A model generated the notes under the pieces. It made no database searches. It saw only the letters and a program-made list of their open reading frames with translations, and had not been told where the DNA came from. Positions 1 through 11,075 of a stretch of 64,000 nt of DNA are shown in pieces (within the stretch, counting starts at the first letter, position 1; every line of letters starts with the position of its first letter). Source of the stretch: Podaxis mareebaensis (lineage: Eukaryota > Basidiomycota > Agaricomycetes > Agaricales > Agaricaceae); contig JAEUWP010000139.1 of assembly GCA_018524725.1 (NCBI GenBank), positions 124,001 through 188,000 on the forward strand, given 5' to 3'. Both the position numbers and the translations under genes were made by a program.

Positions 1-359
1 GGCATCTCGTATACACACACTAGACCCACGACGCGAGAAGGGAAATAGGAGCCAGCGTCATTTGAACGGAACTACGCGAAAGAGGAAGGTAAGGGGGGAA
101 TTGGACTTACATGTGTGTTACACCGTGCGCTGTGAGCGTCTCGAGGGACTTTGACGCTGCAAATGGACCTAACAGAAGGCCTGGTAAGATCTCCTGACAT
201 TCGCGACGCATTTCGTATCTGGGGCGTGGCAGCAATTAGCCCATCAGACGCCGTCAAAGTAATATGGTGTCAAAGGACGCACTTCCACTCGATGTCGCCT
301 GGCCCTTGTACCACCGATCTACGTTCCTCATCCGTGAGCGGTATACTGTTTAAAGCCAT
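1..359 (-). CDS. STYX-like dual-specificity (pseudo)phosphatase, 5' part, runs off the left edge
   Basis: Three exons splice cleanly on the minus strand: 283-359, 111-218 and 1-19, all with GT-AG introns. They give a start MALNSIPLTDEE, then WKYEMRRECQEILPGLLLGP and AHGVTHIVCIRDA. The WxYEMRRExQEIxPGLxLGP block followed by GxTHIxCIR is the N-terminal hallmark of STYX (serine/threonine/tyrosine-interacting protein), a dual-specificity phosphatase fold. In known STYX proteins the catalytic cysteine is replaced and the protein works as a substrate-binding pseudophosphatase. The HCx5R signature region lies beyond position 1, so whether this copy is catalytic cannot be judged. The start is the first ATG in frame, 153 bp from the divergently oriented ZNG1 start. 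Identification is strong for the family; activity is unknown. Confidence 0.8.
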
Positions 360-512
360 TTGAGCAGGAGTATGTTGAGGTGGTGGAAGAAGGGGAGGTA
401 GAGCGACGGATTGAAGTTTCTGGCGAATTGAGAGTTGGTCCTGGGCGCCATTTCGTAAATGAGATCCCACACGCGTGTCACGCACCCTCCATCACGCTCA
501 TTAACCTTGACC
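360..512. promoter_or_regulatory. Divergent STYX / ZNG1 intergenic promoter
   Basis: Only 153 bp separate the two opposing start codons, so both core promoters and 5' UTRs must lie here. It contains one palindromic ACGCGT at 471-476. No clear TATA box is visible. Shared regulation is an inference from the spacing. Confidence 0.5.
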
Positions 513-2101
513 ATGGTTGACTCGGATGATGATGTCCCGTATGTCCTCCATTCCGTTGTCAAATTATTCATCTTGCTCATAAACTTGGATTTAGGACTCT
601 GCTTGAACATGACTCTGCTGTGGACGCTCCTGTGATTCAGGAGCCATCATCGCACTCGCGAATCCCCCTCACGATCATCTGCGGCTTCCTTGGCGCAGGA
701 AAATCTACTCTCCTCAAGTGTGTGCCCTTACGCCTTACATTGATTCAACGTACTCAATAATTTCAAGGTATATCCTCACTGAGCAACATGGCTACCGAAT
801 CGCCGTAATCATGAACGAATTCGGGGATACAGCAGTGAGCACCCGTCTAGTACATCATGCGCTCCAACGACCGTCATTCTGATTCATTGTATAGGACATC
901 GAAGGTAAGCTGCGCCACAGCCTTTGTTGTGGTGAGCATCTCTAAGTAGCCGCTTGAATTCGCAACAGCCAAGGCTATCAATATCTCGTCGCCAGATGAC
1001 CCAACTGCAGAACAATCCGAAGAGTTCTTAGAACTCCCAAATGGATGTTTGTGCTGCAGCATCAAGGATACAGGCATTGCTGCTATCGAAAAGCTCATGC
1101 AACGAAAAGGAGCATTTGATTATATCCTCCTAGAAACTACCGGACTTGCGGATCCTGGTGTGTCTATTCTTGTTTCGGTTCTCGCGAATACTGATGGCAG
1201 CTCCGTAGGTCCAATCGCTGCAATCTTTTGGCATAATGAAGAGTACGCTATGGGATTAGGACGAGATATCGCCCTCGACGGTGTTGTTTGTGTCGTTGAT
1301 GCTGTCTTTGGTGAACAGGTACTTTGGCGCTCTCCCAGCATCTTGAATCTTTGCTCATTATAATCAACAGCAAATGGCAGAAGATCACGCAACGGATCCA
1401 ATGGATGTCGGCGAAAGCCTACGGTAAACCGCCTCGCTTCCTGAACAGCCCGCCCTTACAACTCAACCTCCCTCACCAGACAAATCGCCGGCTCGGATGT
1501 AGTAATCCTCAACAAAACCGATCTCACAACCCCAGAAACACTATCCCGCATCGAAACCCTCATACATCAAGTCAACCCAGCTGCGCCAATCCACCGTACC
1601 GTCAAAGGCGAGATCGACCTGAAGCATATCATCGGCATATCTGCGTACTCCAAACCCCCACTGTCTGTCACAGACTCGATAACAGCTCCCCATGTCCACA
1701 CGAATGACTGCGATCACAGTCATGAGCACGACCATCAGAAGACACACACGAGCCACTATGAATTCCGCGGCATTTCCAGTTTGCAAGTCGAGTGTTCTTC
1801 GCTTTCCCCCGAAGCATTTGATAGATTTGATCAATGGATACGTACGGTTCTCTGGGAGAACCGCCTCCCAGAAGACAACACAGCTCGCGGCTTGTTGGTG
1901 CTACGGTGTAAAGGTGTATTGTCGCTTACAACAGGCAAGCGCTACATCCTCCAAGGGGTACGAAACTTGTACGAGATGGAAGAAGTCGAGGGTACGGACG
2001 ACAAGGTTGGCTTACCTGATGAGGGGAAGGTCGTACTCATAGGCAAAGGTCTCGACGATGTCGTACGAAGTAGCCTTACAGTCGTTTTGAATCCCCGATA
2101 A
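513..2101 (+). CDS. ZNG1: Zinc-regulated GTPase metalloprotein activator (CobW/COG0523, CBWD family)
   Basis: Seven exons: 513-538, 595-717, 768-834, 895-904, 969-1318, 1371-1423 and 1480-2101. The spliced protein has a Walker A GFLGAGKSTLLK, the metal-binding GCLCCSIKD (CxCC) motif that defines the CobW/COG0523 group, the ETTGLADPG switch region, the base-specificity motif LNKTD, and a C-terminal CobW domain ending at the TAA at 2101. A histidine-rich stretch (DCDHSHEHDHQKTHTSH) lies between the GTPase and C-terminal domains, as is usual in this family. In animals and yeast ZNG1 uses GTP to deliver zinc to methionine aminopeptidase 1. The fourth exon is only 10 nt (GACATCGAAG) but is needed to keep DIEAKAINIS in frame. 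Cytosolic by inference. Confidence 0.93.
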
Positions 2102-2197
2102 ACGAAGTAGATCGTGTTAAAGATCTCAGACGCACAACATTAATACAACATGACGAAAAAGCGGTAATGGGATGTGATGCTGCACAGGCATACACCC

Positions 2198-4436
2198 TCA
2201 TTTGTTCAGACGAGCAATTTCGCAACTCAGTCGCTGCTTAACGCTTGACGCCCTATCACCCTCTGCGACTTTCAATAATGCATACGTTCCTCTGTTGAGG
2301 AAAGAAGGGTTGATAGCAGTTGCACTATGCACAGTCTGTTCCAGTTACCATCAGCCTTAGTAAGTAACAATTACTGTGATGGGAGTTCTTACCTTGACGA
2401 AATGCTTCAGCTTACTTGGTAAAATCAACACATCAGGTGGACTGGGATCATTCTCATCCACTAGCTTCAGTCCATCGGAATGGCTGACATCGAGATTGAC
2501 TTCGTGCGCCAGTTCCTGAGGCGTTGGGAAAATGGGATAGAAACTGTCCAAACCACATTAGCCAAACAGTTGAGTAGTCACTAGAAAGTGACAATACCTC
2601 CGCTGTTGTAACAAATGCCGACATAGATTACCCATGGCGTCCGTCCCCACATCATCTTCATGCACCGGAGGGGCGGGATCAACCTCCCTCCCAAATTTCA
2701 TGAATTCCTCCTTGCGCAGATGGAACAACACGTCCACACTACACGCGCCAAAAGATATGTCGTTGATTTTGAATTTAGCCGGGTTAGGTACGAGGTGAAT
2801 TCGCTAAGCGCACGTTCAACATGTTATTCTTTAACGAGAGAAGTGATAGAACTCACTGGATTGTTCTTGATAAGATCCGATGCCAGTTCACTCTGCGGAT
2901 ATACAGCGTGGTTGCTGACCAAGTCGCGTACACTGGGGAGGAGGATAACGATGCTTCCCGGTGAAGCTTCGAGGAATGCACGAAGGGGGCCGCAGATCTT
3001 CCCATCAAACAGATCAGACGGTGTGCTGCCGAGGTCGCCTATCTTTATTGACGGGTGTGCCGCGTCTATGAATGGACCGACCTAGAGGACATTGAACCAT
3101 GATTTAGAATGAGATAGACACGCGAAGGACCTTACCAAGAGGACCGCACCGGGCTTATCTTCCTTCAGTGTTTCAACTAAGCTCGCAAGTGGTGCGTAGC
3201 TTAGGTCAGAATCTGGGGTAAAAGGACCACATGCAATTGCCAGCGAAAAGGCACTCCGGTCAACGGTGTCAACCTTCATCGCATTCTCCCTGGGTGTTGC
3301 AGATATCGAACCTGGGTCCGGAAGCTATCAAAGTTGCATTCAGAACCCAACACGCGATTATATGGTAGCCACTCACAGTCAATATCTCCTTAACCAAGAA
3401 ATACCCGCCTCCCCCGTTCCTCCCTCTCACAGCAGCAATAGCACCAGGGAATAGACCTAAGCCCCTCGCACCTCTGATGTTATTTCGTATCACGAGCGCA
3501 GGATCGAACTTGAGTGCTATACGAGAGCCCCCGGACAGCATACGCGATGATTCCAGGAACACGGATGCTTCTGAAAGTTTTGCTGACTGGACTTCGACGT
3601 CTTGGAATATCCTACCAACGATGACTACATCATCCTACCCATGTTACTATAAGGGAGCGCGAAAGAGTGTAGTGGAAGTGAGAAGAACCTACATCCGTTG
3701 TGATCCCTGGGTCTCCAATATCATCCAGTTTCCAGTGTTTCTTCACAAGCTCAGCAGCATCATTAATGATCTGATCAAGATCTACCATCTCATATTTAAC
3801 AATCCTCTCGAAAAACCGTTGGGGGAAGGCGCACTTTCACTCCGTTCCATTTGTTTCTCAAACATATACCTATCTATAGAGCCATAGACTGTGTCAACGT
3901 CATCACAATTCGAACAGCTTAATACTCACAAGCCCTTTGCTCCCTCCCTTCCTCGTCCTGCTTTGGTCCAGAAAACACAACCCGGCTCGGCCCAGCAACC
4001 TGCACTCCCTCCTGTTTGATTTGTGCAACGGCGCTCCTTCCAGAACTAGGGACCCCAGGCAAATTAACGTTCCTATTAAGTGCCGTAGGCATCCGAAACC
4101 TGTTTACATTCGCGGTGACGGTCGTTCGGGGCTGAACTTTCTTCTCCCTCGTAAGATCGCGTTGCATCTGAGCTTTGAGCGCTAGGAGAGAGTCCAGTGT
4201 GACCGGCGATATTTCCGAGCGGGTTGTCGAGGACTTGAAGTTCAATGCTTCGAGTTTGTACTGTAGGTTCTCCGGACTGAGATTGAAATTCTGACACATG
4301 GCAAGGCCTGGAAAGCAAAGTTCAGAGCTGAGATGCACGGGCATGAAAATAACTGACATTCTTTGATGAGGTTGTCATCTTCACCTATCAAGTCGCCGAA
4401 CTGGGACTTGATCTGCTCTGTAGTGTAGGTTGCCAT
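2198..4436 (-). CDS. POLA2: DNA polymerase alpha-primase subunit B (Pol12/POLA2)
   Basis: Start at 4436 (MATYTTEQIKSQFGD). The N-terminal helical domain continues across an intron as ECLAMCQNFNLSPENLQ. A basic, Pro/Ser-containing linker follows, then YGSIDRYMFEKQMERSE, the tethered OB-fold section (SKLSEASVFLESSR, ALKFDP) and the inactive calcineurin-like phosphoesterase domain (SFAFSL-like AFSLAIACGPFT, GPFIDAAHPSI, ILLPSVRDLVSNHAVYPQ, NPAKFKINDISFG). The C-terminus TVHSATAINPSFLNRGTYA ends at the TGA complementary to 2198-2200. This is the full POLA2 order. It is the B subunit that anchors the polymerase alpha-primase complex at replication forks. One junction near 3800-3850 could not be resolved by eye: exon MERSE to YEMVDLDQ lacks an obvious phase-compatible GT-AG pair, so a short exon or a sequence error may be present there. 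Confidence 0.92.
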
Positions 4437-4739
4437 TAAGTAGATTAGAGCAGAGATGAGACGCGTTCAAGGCCGCGTTCAATGAGATCATGATGCACGT
4501 GATATGGTCATTTATGTGACGTATGGCGTTATTTTTCAATAAAAATCATTGCGTCGCGTCGCACATCAGGTCGTGGTTCGCGTCACGCGTCTTATCCTAT
4601 CTTATCGCGCCTCACACAGCTAAGGTCGGCAAATCCATCATATCGAATATATATCAGCACGTTCGCGGTTCTATATCCGATTCAAGGTCCACATGGCAAC
4701 ATAAGGTGGTCCACCCATTTACCAACCTTTTGTAGCTAG
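4437..4739 (-). promoter_or_regulatory. POLA2 upstream region with two ACGCGT (MCB-like) palindromes
   Basis: No gene is seen here. Two exact ACGCGT hexamers lie at 4461-4466 and 4585-4590, 25 and 149 bp upstream of the POLA2 ATG. ACGCGT is the MluI cell-cycle box bound by MBF (Mbp1-Swi6) in yeasts, where it drives G1/S expression of DNA-synthesis genes including polymerase alpha subunits. The link to this gene is an inference. The last CpG before the transposon block is at about 4678. Confidence 0.45.
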
Positions 4740-5172
4740 TCTCATCAATATCCAGACAAGCCCAGCAACCTCCAGCAGACCCAGGTATTCCTGGGATAAC
4801 CCCACATTTCTAGGATCCATCAACCTCATCTTATGCCAAAATCTCCATAATTTACACCAAAGGGTGCTAGTATAGATATGAAGATGTCATTTGGCATGCA
4901 TAGGGAGAAATATGCAACTTATACTTTCCAAAAGTCACAGCAACCCCTACCAGCCCACAGTGGGCCATTGACCAAGAGGCCTACAGAGGCTTACATCCCA
5001 ACAATCCTTCACAAACTAAGCTGGATCTTATCACAATCAGGTTGACTCCAGACATGACACAATCAGGCCAGGCACCCCTGTTCAGTTCAAGGGACTACCT
5101 TTGGATCAAATGCAAGACAGCAAGTGAGGACATGCCTTCTGGCTGGAAAAATGTCCTGGCTGAGTCAGTCTT
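4740..5172. other. CpG-free sequence at the left of the transposon block, unassigned
   Basis: No coding signal could be recognised. There is no CpG at all, in contrast to the gene-bearing DNA on the left, so it belongs compositionally to the repeat block. It abuts the poly(A)/T end of the minus-strand LINE at about 5173. Confidence 0.5.
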
Positions 5173-6455
5173 TTTTTTAAAAGAAATCAACTTTTATTGT
5201 AATAGACTAGCTACTACAAATGGGTGTGTGATAGCAGTCCCAAGAACTGAAACCTAAAAGAAACAGAGAAAGAAATGGAGAGAAATAAAAGAAAGAGAAG
5301 AAGAGGGGAGTAGGGGAGCTAGCAATGAGACAGCCCAAACAGAATATGACAATCACAAACATGAGAGTATGAGATGAATAGGAAGAGGGTGAGGGAAAAG
5401 GGAGCTAGCTATGAAGCAAGTATAAATAGAAGAAGAGAAATAAGACCCTTTTAGTGAACATCCAGAGCACTGTGTAGAGCAAGCCTCTCTCATTGAGTAA
5501 GCTGTCAAGTATTGTAGTCCTCAAAAGTAATTGGTCCTTGAGTCTGGTCAGCAAAGGAGAATGCTGCCAGGTTTTCACAAAGGAATTCAATGAGCCAGTA
5601 AATATTGGAATAAATACCCATAGGCTAATGATAGAGGGGACAGTGATTAATGATATGGTCCCTAGTCTCAAGCTCTTCACTGCATGGGCAGGAGGTAATG
5701 TAGTGCCCTGGGAAGAAGTGCTGACAGAAGGATCTGATAGGAGTATGATCAGTTACACAGCAGGTGAAGTGTGCACATAGGTTGGGGTTGGTGCCAAGGC
5801 CCAATGAGAGCCAAGTGCCACCTTTAGCATATTTGGGTTCCAGTGGTTGGTCTGCAGGATTGGTAAGTGGGAGCCAGTTGTGGCCTCAATATTTAGGAAC
5901 ATTCATGCATTGTTTCCATAGGGCAAGACATTTGGTGGTGTAGTGGTTGCAAACATATTCTATAGAAGTGCAGAAGGGGAACCATGGGTTGTTTGGAATA
6001 CACAGCAACTTGGTGAGGTTGTGCACTTGGAAGTGTACTGACTATTTTTCAGAGGAGGAGACTGACCAGAAGTGGACATTGTTGAGGGGAGAGGATGACA
6101 ACCATTCTTGAAGGAAGGGGGCAACTGCAAGGGCATCCTTATGAGCACTGTGAGGGCCATAGTTAAAAAGTAATTTGATAGAGGAAATAGAGTCCATAAA
6201 GAATACTATGGAAGAGCAATTATGAGATATAGCAAGAGAAACAGAAGAAAAGAGACTGAGGCAGATAGCATATGATTTGGAATTAGAAGAAGTAACTTCC
6301 CCACAGAGGTGAACAGAAGAGGATAAAATGTCAGAGGAAGAAGAGCCAAAGATGATGAAAGAAGATGTAGCAGAAAGATGAGAGTTATTGGGAATGGAAC
6401 CATCAGATTCCTTGTGAAGCACTTCATTCTTGTATTTATAACTACTGTTTTCATT
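5173..6455 (-). mobile_element. 5'-truncated LINE (RNase H-bearing, Tad1-like) with 3' UTR and A-rich tail
   Basis: Read on the minus strand, 6422-6042 encodes an RNase H-like domain (HKESDGSIP, VFFMDSISSIKLLFNYGPHSAHKD). A degraded C-terminal zinc-finger segment follows at 5830-5640: HFTCCVTDHTPIRSFCQHFF, then TSCPCSEELETRDHIINHC and CPLY. This CPC...TRxHI..CPLY arrangement is the usual C-terminus of fungal LINE ORF2 proteins carrying RNase H. The 3' end (5270-5173) shares GGGACTGCTA...CCCATTTGTAGTAG...ATTACAATAAA with the two other LINE 3' ends in the window and finishes in an A-rich tail. Endonuclease and reverse transcriptase are absent, consistent with 5' truncation during target-primed reverse transcription. 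Several in-frame stops and frame changes show it is dead. The upstream limit is approximate. Confidence 0.8.
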
Positions 6456-6659
6456 CTGAACCAGAGTCCCCCATGAACTTGCTAGGGTGTGGCTTTTGTG
6501 ATACTTTTGTTACATTTCTATATTACCTCAACCTTTCTACCTACTTAAAGTATTCCACATTTGCTACCCTATCATCTGGAGTCCACCATGAGGGGGAGTT
6601 TCAGTTTTGATTGTGGTAGTAATTTGATTTTTGTTTTTATTTCCTTTATCTTTTACTCC

Positions 6660-8032
6660 ATTTTGGTCTAGTGAACATTCATCCATACAGAGACAACCCA
6701 TACTTCAGAGCTAAAAGGTCTTTTATAGACTTACTAGATGAAGAGCAAGTCACTGAGCTAGAACAAGGCAGGTGAAAGTGAAATTCACAGAGAGCAGGTT
6801 TATCACCCAGCCTAGATGATCCAGAATATCCTTTGAGACATCCATTACAAAGGTTGCAAGCCACATCTAGTGTCCCTTTGTCAGTAGATTCAGAAATCAA
6901 ATTAGAGCCTAATTCATTATCTGAATCAAGTATTTCATTCAAAGTTAACATATCAACTAGACAAACTATTCCCAGGCAATTTGACCCATCAGTAAGCACT
7001 AGTACTCAACCCCAGAATTTGACACAACTGTTGAATATTAATACTAGCATTATTAGCCTATTAAACTCAAGCAGCAAAATGTCAAAGGTGCCACATATAC
7101 CTCAGCCATTTACTAATAGTGCACCCAGATGGAATGGACAGTCATCCACCTTAAAAGACTACATATGGCAACTAACCAACCACTTTGAAATCTCTGAAGT
7201 CAGTGTTGATCATGAGAAAATCAAGTGGGCAGTTCACTATCTAGAACCAGAATTATGTAAAGAATGGGTAAGCATCCCAGAATATCAAGGCATAGATTGG
7301 GATGCTTTCATCAATAAAATAAATAAAGATTACATGGGAGCACTCAATGGAGATCAAGGTCACATTGAGGACCTTTATATACTATGCAGAAAATATAATG
7401 GAATCACACTACATAATTCTGATGATTTAATTGCTTTCAAAAGAAAATTTAACTATATTGTGAACAAATGTCTGACAGACCCAGCAGTGGTATCTAATTG
7501 AGAACTAGTCAAAGTGTTTGTCAGGACACTTAGCTCAGATTTTTGCAATGCTTTGAATACTAGATTTAATATTCAGAGAACTCTAAAGGTCAATTGAGAT
7601 GGCAAAAGCTATGTAGAAGACCCTTATGAGATAAAGAGGGTCATGGACAAAGCAGTAGAATTAGTCAGTAGAAAAACCATTGCCTGTGCATTACAATATA
7701 AATATTAGTGTAGTCAGGCTGAGATATTTTTGTGAAATACAGTGCCCTACATTAAGAAAGAATCTATGGAACCAGCTGTCTTAATAGAACCAGATATTGA
7801 TTCAGTCTAACAAGAAGTGAACTGCCTCAAAGATACAATGGAATTGAATCAGCATAAACTACAAAGCTCACTTGATTCATTAAAGTCCACTTTAACTAGT
7901 AGCCTTGTGAAAGTCACATCAGGAGGAAATAATTATCACCAACAGAATCAGGCAACTGGAGGACCATTAAATAATGGTTTTCCTCCCATGACAAATAGCC
8001 AAGAGTGTTTCTATTATAATGAACAAGGCTGT
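6660..8032 (+). pseudogene. LTR-retrotransposon gag relic, interrupted by a repeat insertion
   Basis: One reading frame runs from about 6833 to 8032 with only scattered stops. It contains a gag-type core (RWNGQSSTLKDYIWQLTNHF, EPELCKEWVSIPEYQGIDWD, then SDDLIAFKRKFNYIVNKCL) and ends in a damaged zinc knuckle, CFYYNEQGCYK, where CxxC...GH would be expected. Stops include TGA at 7499-7501 and TGA at 7597-7599, both at positions where an arginine CGA codon fits, plus a TAA before 7817. Protease, reverse transcriptase and integrase are not found. The frame is cut at about 8033, inside the zinc knuckle, by the TGTTACAAGG repeat. There is no CpG anywhere in this stretch, so it is an old, methylation-eroded copy. 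Assignment to Ty3 or Copia cannot be made from gag alone. Confidence 0.65.
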
Positions 8033-8600
8033 TACAAGGTTTCTTCTTTGGCTAAGTGACACCTAAGTTGGAGCCTATCCTTGTAAGAGAGATGAGCAGA
8101 GGTCCTAGTCCTATACAGGTCTGTAGGAGCTGCTCTATTCTAACCTCGAGTGGCTGTTCACATTGTCTCTAGGCAGCAAACTCATGTAGATTGCACTCTC
8201 TGTAGGACAAGATGTTGACAAGAAGCCTGGGAAGGAAAAGCTGTCTTCAAGGACAAAGAGTTGTAGACTTAACACACTACTGTTGCTCAAGGACTTATTC
8301 AAGTACCAAGAGAAGGTAACATGTGTTAAGAGGAGGGTAACACCCATTAAGATTAGACTTGTCTAATCTACATGTCCAAGCAGTGTACATATACTGAGTC
8401 CAACGACTACTTAAGGAAGTAGATCAATTGTAGCATAGAAGTTGAAATACTAGAGGAAAGCATATAGAGGAATTCATAAAGCATAAGGCATATGGAGATA
8501 GGAGAGAGGAGTGCATATGTCATAAGTGAGAGTCTGCATGAGCAAATATAATTGATGCAAATATAAATATGACAGAGGCAATGAAACTTATACCTGGTCC
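8033..8600 (+). repeat. LTR-like repeat, copy A (forward)
   Basis: It begins TGTTACAAGGTTTC and runs to about CCTGGTCCAAATAT. It is nearly identical, in reverse complement, to 11748-12318. The family looks like an LTR: it starts with TG, is about 560-570 bp, and near its end carries TGGTCCAAATAT, which could be a tRNA primer-binding site (TGG start). That would put the true LTR end just before it, at ...AACTTATA. It interrupts the gag relic on its left. The alternative is one arm of a long terminal inverted repeat. Confidence 0.65.
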
Positions 8601-8965
8601 AAATATAGAAAAGTGTCTAAGAAAGGAAATAGTAAGTTTAGCATTCAATCACAGATTGTCATCACAAGGGAAGTATACTCCATGGTAGTAACATGCTTCA
8701 TCTACTTTCTCATACATTTCCCAATCAAGTGTCTGTTGCAACTTGGTGGTTTCCTGCCAGAGGCTGACCATTATGTGCTTCATCAAATCCCATTCCTCAT
8801 AAGTTTGCTCCTTGGTCTCTTCAGTTTCCTCAGTGATCTCAGAGTCTGCAATATTCATAACATGATCCCCTTTGTAATGTTGAGTGTCCTCACTTGACTC
8901 AATGACTCCTAGTAATGTTTTCATCATTATAAGGATATTCATGCATTCCCTCTCCTGTGTCATCC

Positions 8966-8980
8966 ATGACACTTTGGAGG
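8966..8980. repeat. Target-site duplication, left copy (15 bp)
   Basis: ATGACACTTTGGAGG, identical to 11076-11090. It lies directly before the 5' end of the ORF1-only LINE. The first A may belong to the poly(A) tail in the other copy. Confidence 0.9.
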
Positions 8981-11075
8981 CACCTTCCTCTTCCAGTAAC
9001 CACCATCATTGTGGTTAAGCACTTATCACTATGGGCAATCATTACAAGGGCAAAAGCCCATCTGTTATTCCTAAGACCCCTCAGTAGTGCAAAGACTATG
9101 AATATGACCATCAGCAAGATAAAGCATGGTGGGATTACATCAAAAATCTCAAAGCAATGACCATTGACAATGCTAACAGTCAAGGCATCTGCACTCCCTC
9201 CAACCCCAATGGTTGGATCCCTAAAGGCCCCCCACAGCAAGAGTGGCAGAAGCTCTTGTGGACCACATTGGAGCCAGGCACCCCCTCCCCCTCATCATCT
9301 TCTGGGCATGCTACTGGGCATCTCCAGAGCAGGTCCTCTTCTGACATGGAGCTTGATCTTCCTGTCTCTTCCCCTCATGAGCAGACCACTCCCAAGGCTG
9401 CTCCCTCTACCCTTTCATCTGACCCCACCCCTGACAAGGTTGACGATGATGATGAAGATGATACATTCGACATTACAACTACTCTGGACAGTCTTCATAA
9501 AGAAATTCAAGGCCTCTCTAAAGACAAAGTTAAGTCTATGAGTGACCAACATACTTTCGCTGCCCTTTGCAAACTCATTGGCTATCTTGAGGCCAAAGGT
9601 GCATTTCACAACCATACCCCCCTAGCCTGGCAACAATTCCCTCCCCCAGGCAGTATTACTGCCTTGTTATTTGATGCCCATCGGACATGAGGTAAACATG
9701 AGTCATTCCATGGAACAGCTGACTCAGTGATGGCAGATGCTCAACCAGCACCTGCCCCTCAACCCTCAACCCAGGCTCCGGTGCCTTCTTGGTCCCCCCT
9801 TGTGATTCCTACTTCATGTGACAGGCCCAGACCTCCCTCACACACCCCTCAAACCCCACACAACAGGCCCAGCCCTCCCTTGTATAACATCAAGCCTGGC
9901 CCTTCTGGCCCCAACCCTCCTACAAGGCATAAGCCTTATTATGCAACCTGGGGTCCCACCTTGTGTCAATTCTTCTTGAATGCCAGTACTAGTGACTTAG
10001 CTAGTGCTCATGTCTCCCTTCAGTCCCTTGTCGCATGCTTCAATCAAGCACTTACTTGGGCCAAGTCAGCACTCACTGTTGACTCTGGCCACTTTCACTC
10101 TGGAGTTATCACCTTCTCCACTGGTGGTGTCCCTTCCCAGGCAGACCTTGACACCTTCTCTGCTTGCCTCTCCTCTGTGCTCAAAAGTGCTTCCATCACC
10201 TTTCCCATGTCCTGATCTTTTATCAAGATTGTGGATGTCCCCTTTTTCTCAGCTGATGGATTCACCCTCACAGCTGACCAGGCCAAGACTGAGGCTTCTA
10301 CTGCTCCCTTCTTCCCTACCTCTGATGTGCACCACCTATGCATCATCTGCAATTCAGCCAAGTCTGACACCACCACTATGTGGATCGACTTGGTCAACTC
10401 TCAATGTAGCACCCTCGCCACTTCCCTTATCAACAGGCACATCATGATCAATGATGTATCCTGTCTCATTAAAGGGGCTCACACCCACACTGGCACACCT
10501 CAGTGTCAGTGCTGCTGGTGCTGGGGTCATCCTTCTGATGCCTGCCGCACTCATGCACCTAGGTGTCCCCACTGTGGAGGACCTCATTCTGAGGCCTCTC
10601 ACCATTCCATGGCTGGGTATTGCAAGGGCAACCCCAAGGCAACTCCCCCCATCCCCCCCTACTCCAGCAGGTGAATCCTGCCCTCATTTCCCCTAGTGCC
10701 TCAACTGTTCAGGTGCCCACTCTTCCAACAACTGCTGGTGCCTATACTGGCAACATCACTTCAATTGGGATTGGATCTATAGTCAATACCAATGTAACAC
10801 AGCCTCCACTTCAGCCAAGAAAGCCTCTGCTCCTCCAGGTGGGGGCCATAAGGGTTAGTCAAGACAAGTGCAAGTAGCCAGGTCACTATCTTCTGCACAG
10901 ACTCATTTGTCTTTGTCTACATGTATCTTACTTTGAACCCTCTTTATTCCTGTTGTCTGGGGCACCTGTTTTCCTTTCCTCTGTCTCTTTTCTCTAATCT
11001 GACGGGACTGCTATTGTGCACCCATTTGTAGTAGGCTAGTACTATTACAATAAACTGTGGATATAAAAAAAAAAA
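8981..11075 (+). mobile_element. ORF1-only LINE with poly(A) tail and target-site duplication
   Basis: A 2.1 kb insertion bounded by a perfect 15 bp direct repeat. It has a short 5' leader (8981-9156) and a single ORF1-like coding region (9157-10674). A 3' UTR of about 400 bp contains GGGACTGCTATTGTGCACCC, ATTTGTAGTAGG and ATTACAATAAA, and ends in about 12 A residues. The 3' UTR matches the RNase H-bearing LINE fragment at 5173-5270, so it belongs to the same or a sister family. No endonuclease, reverse transcriptase or RNase H follows ORF1. Having TSD, 5' leader, ORF1 and 3' UTR but no ORF2 makes this a non-autonomous LINE, comparable to mammalian HAL1 elements. It retains a few CpG and is younger than its host sequence. 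Confidence 0.75.
9157..10674 (+). pseudogene. LINE ORF1 (zinc-knuckle protein) with in-frame stops
   Basis: A single frame of about 505 codons. It has an N-terminal proline/serine-rich and acidic region (DKVDDDDEDDTFDITTTLDS), a helical segment, a second proline-rich region (about 9730-9930), a folded middle domain (TWGPTLCQFFLNASTSDLAS to FFSADGFTLTADQAKTEAS), and a C-terminal zinc-knuckle cluster with CWCWGHPSDAC and CPHCGGPHSEASHH. That order is typical of fungal LINE ORF1, an RNA-binding chaperone. Two TGA stops interrupt it (9688-9690 and 10213-10215). Both fit CGA arginine codons changed by C-to-T at CpG, so the copy was probably open when inserted. Confidence 0.7.

Noticed and set aside
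5405..5680. Hydrophobic 91-codon minus-strand open frame as a membrane protein
   Set aside because: It overlaps the zinc-finger tail and 3' UTR of the LINE fragment in another frame and has no independent support.
8135..8347. Small protein encoded in both LTR-like copies (VTFSWYLNKSLSNSSVLSLQ)
   Set aside because: It is open in both copies only because they are near-identical repeats; there is no coding signature, and it is inside an LTR-like sequence.
9164..9541. Overlapping plus-strand open frames in the LINE ORF1 region
   Set aside because: They are proline/leucine-rich frame-shifts of ORF1, which has zinc knuckles in the frame starting at 9157.
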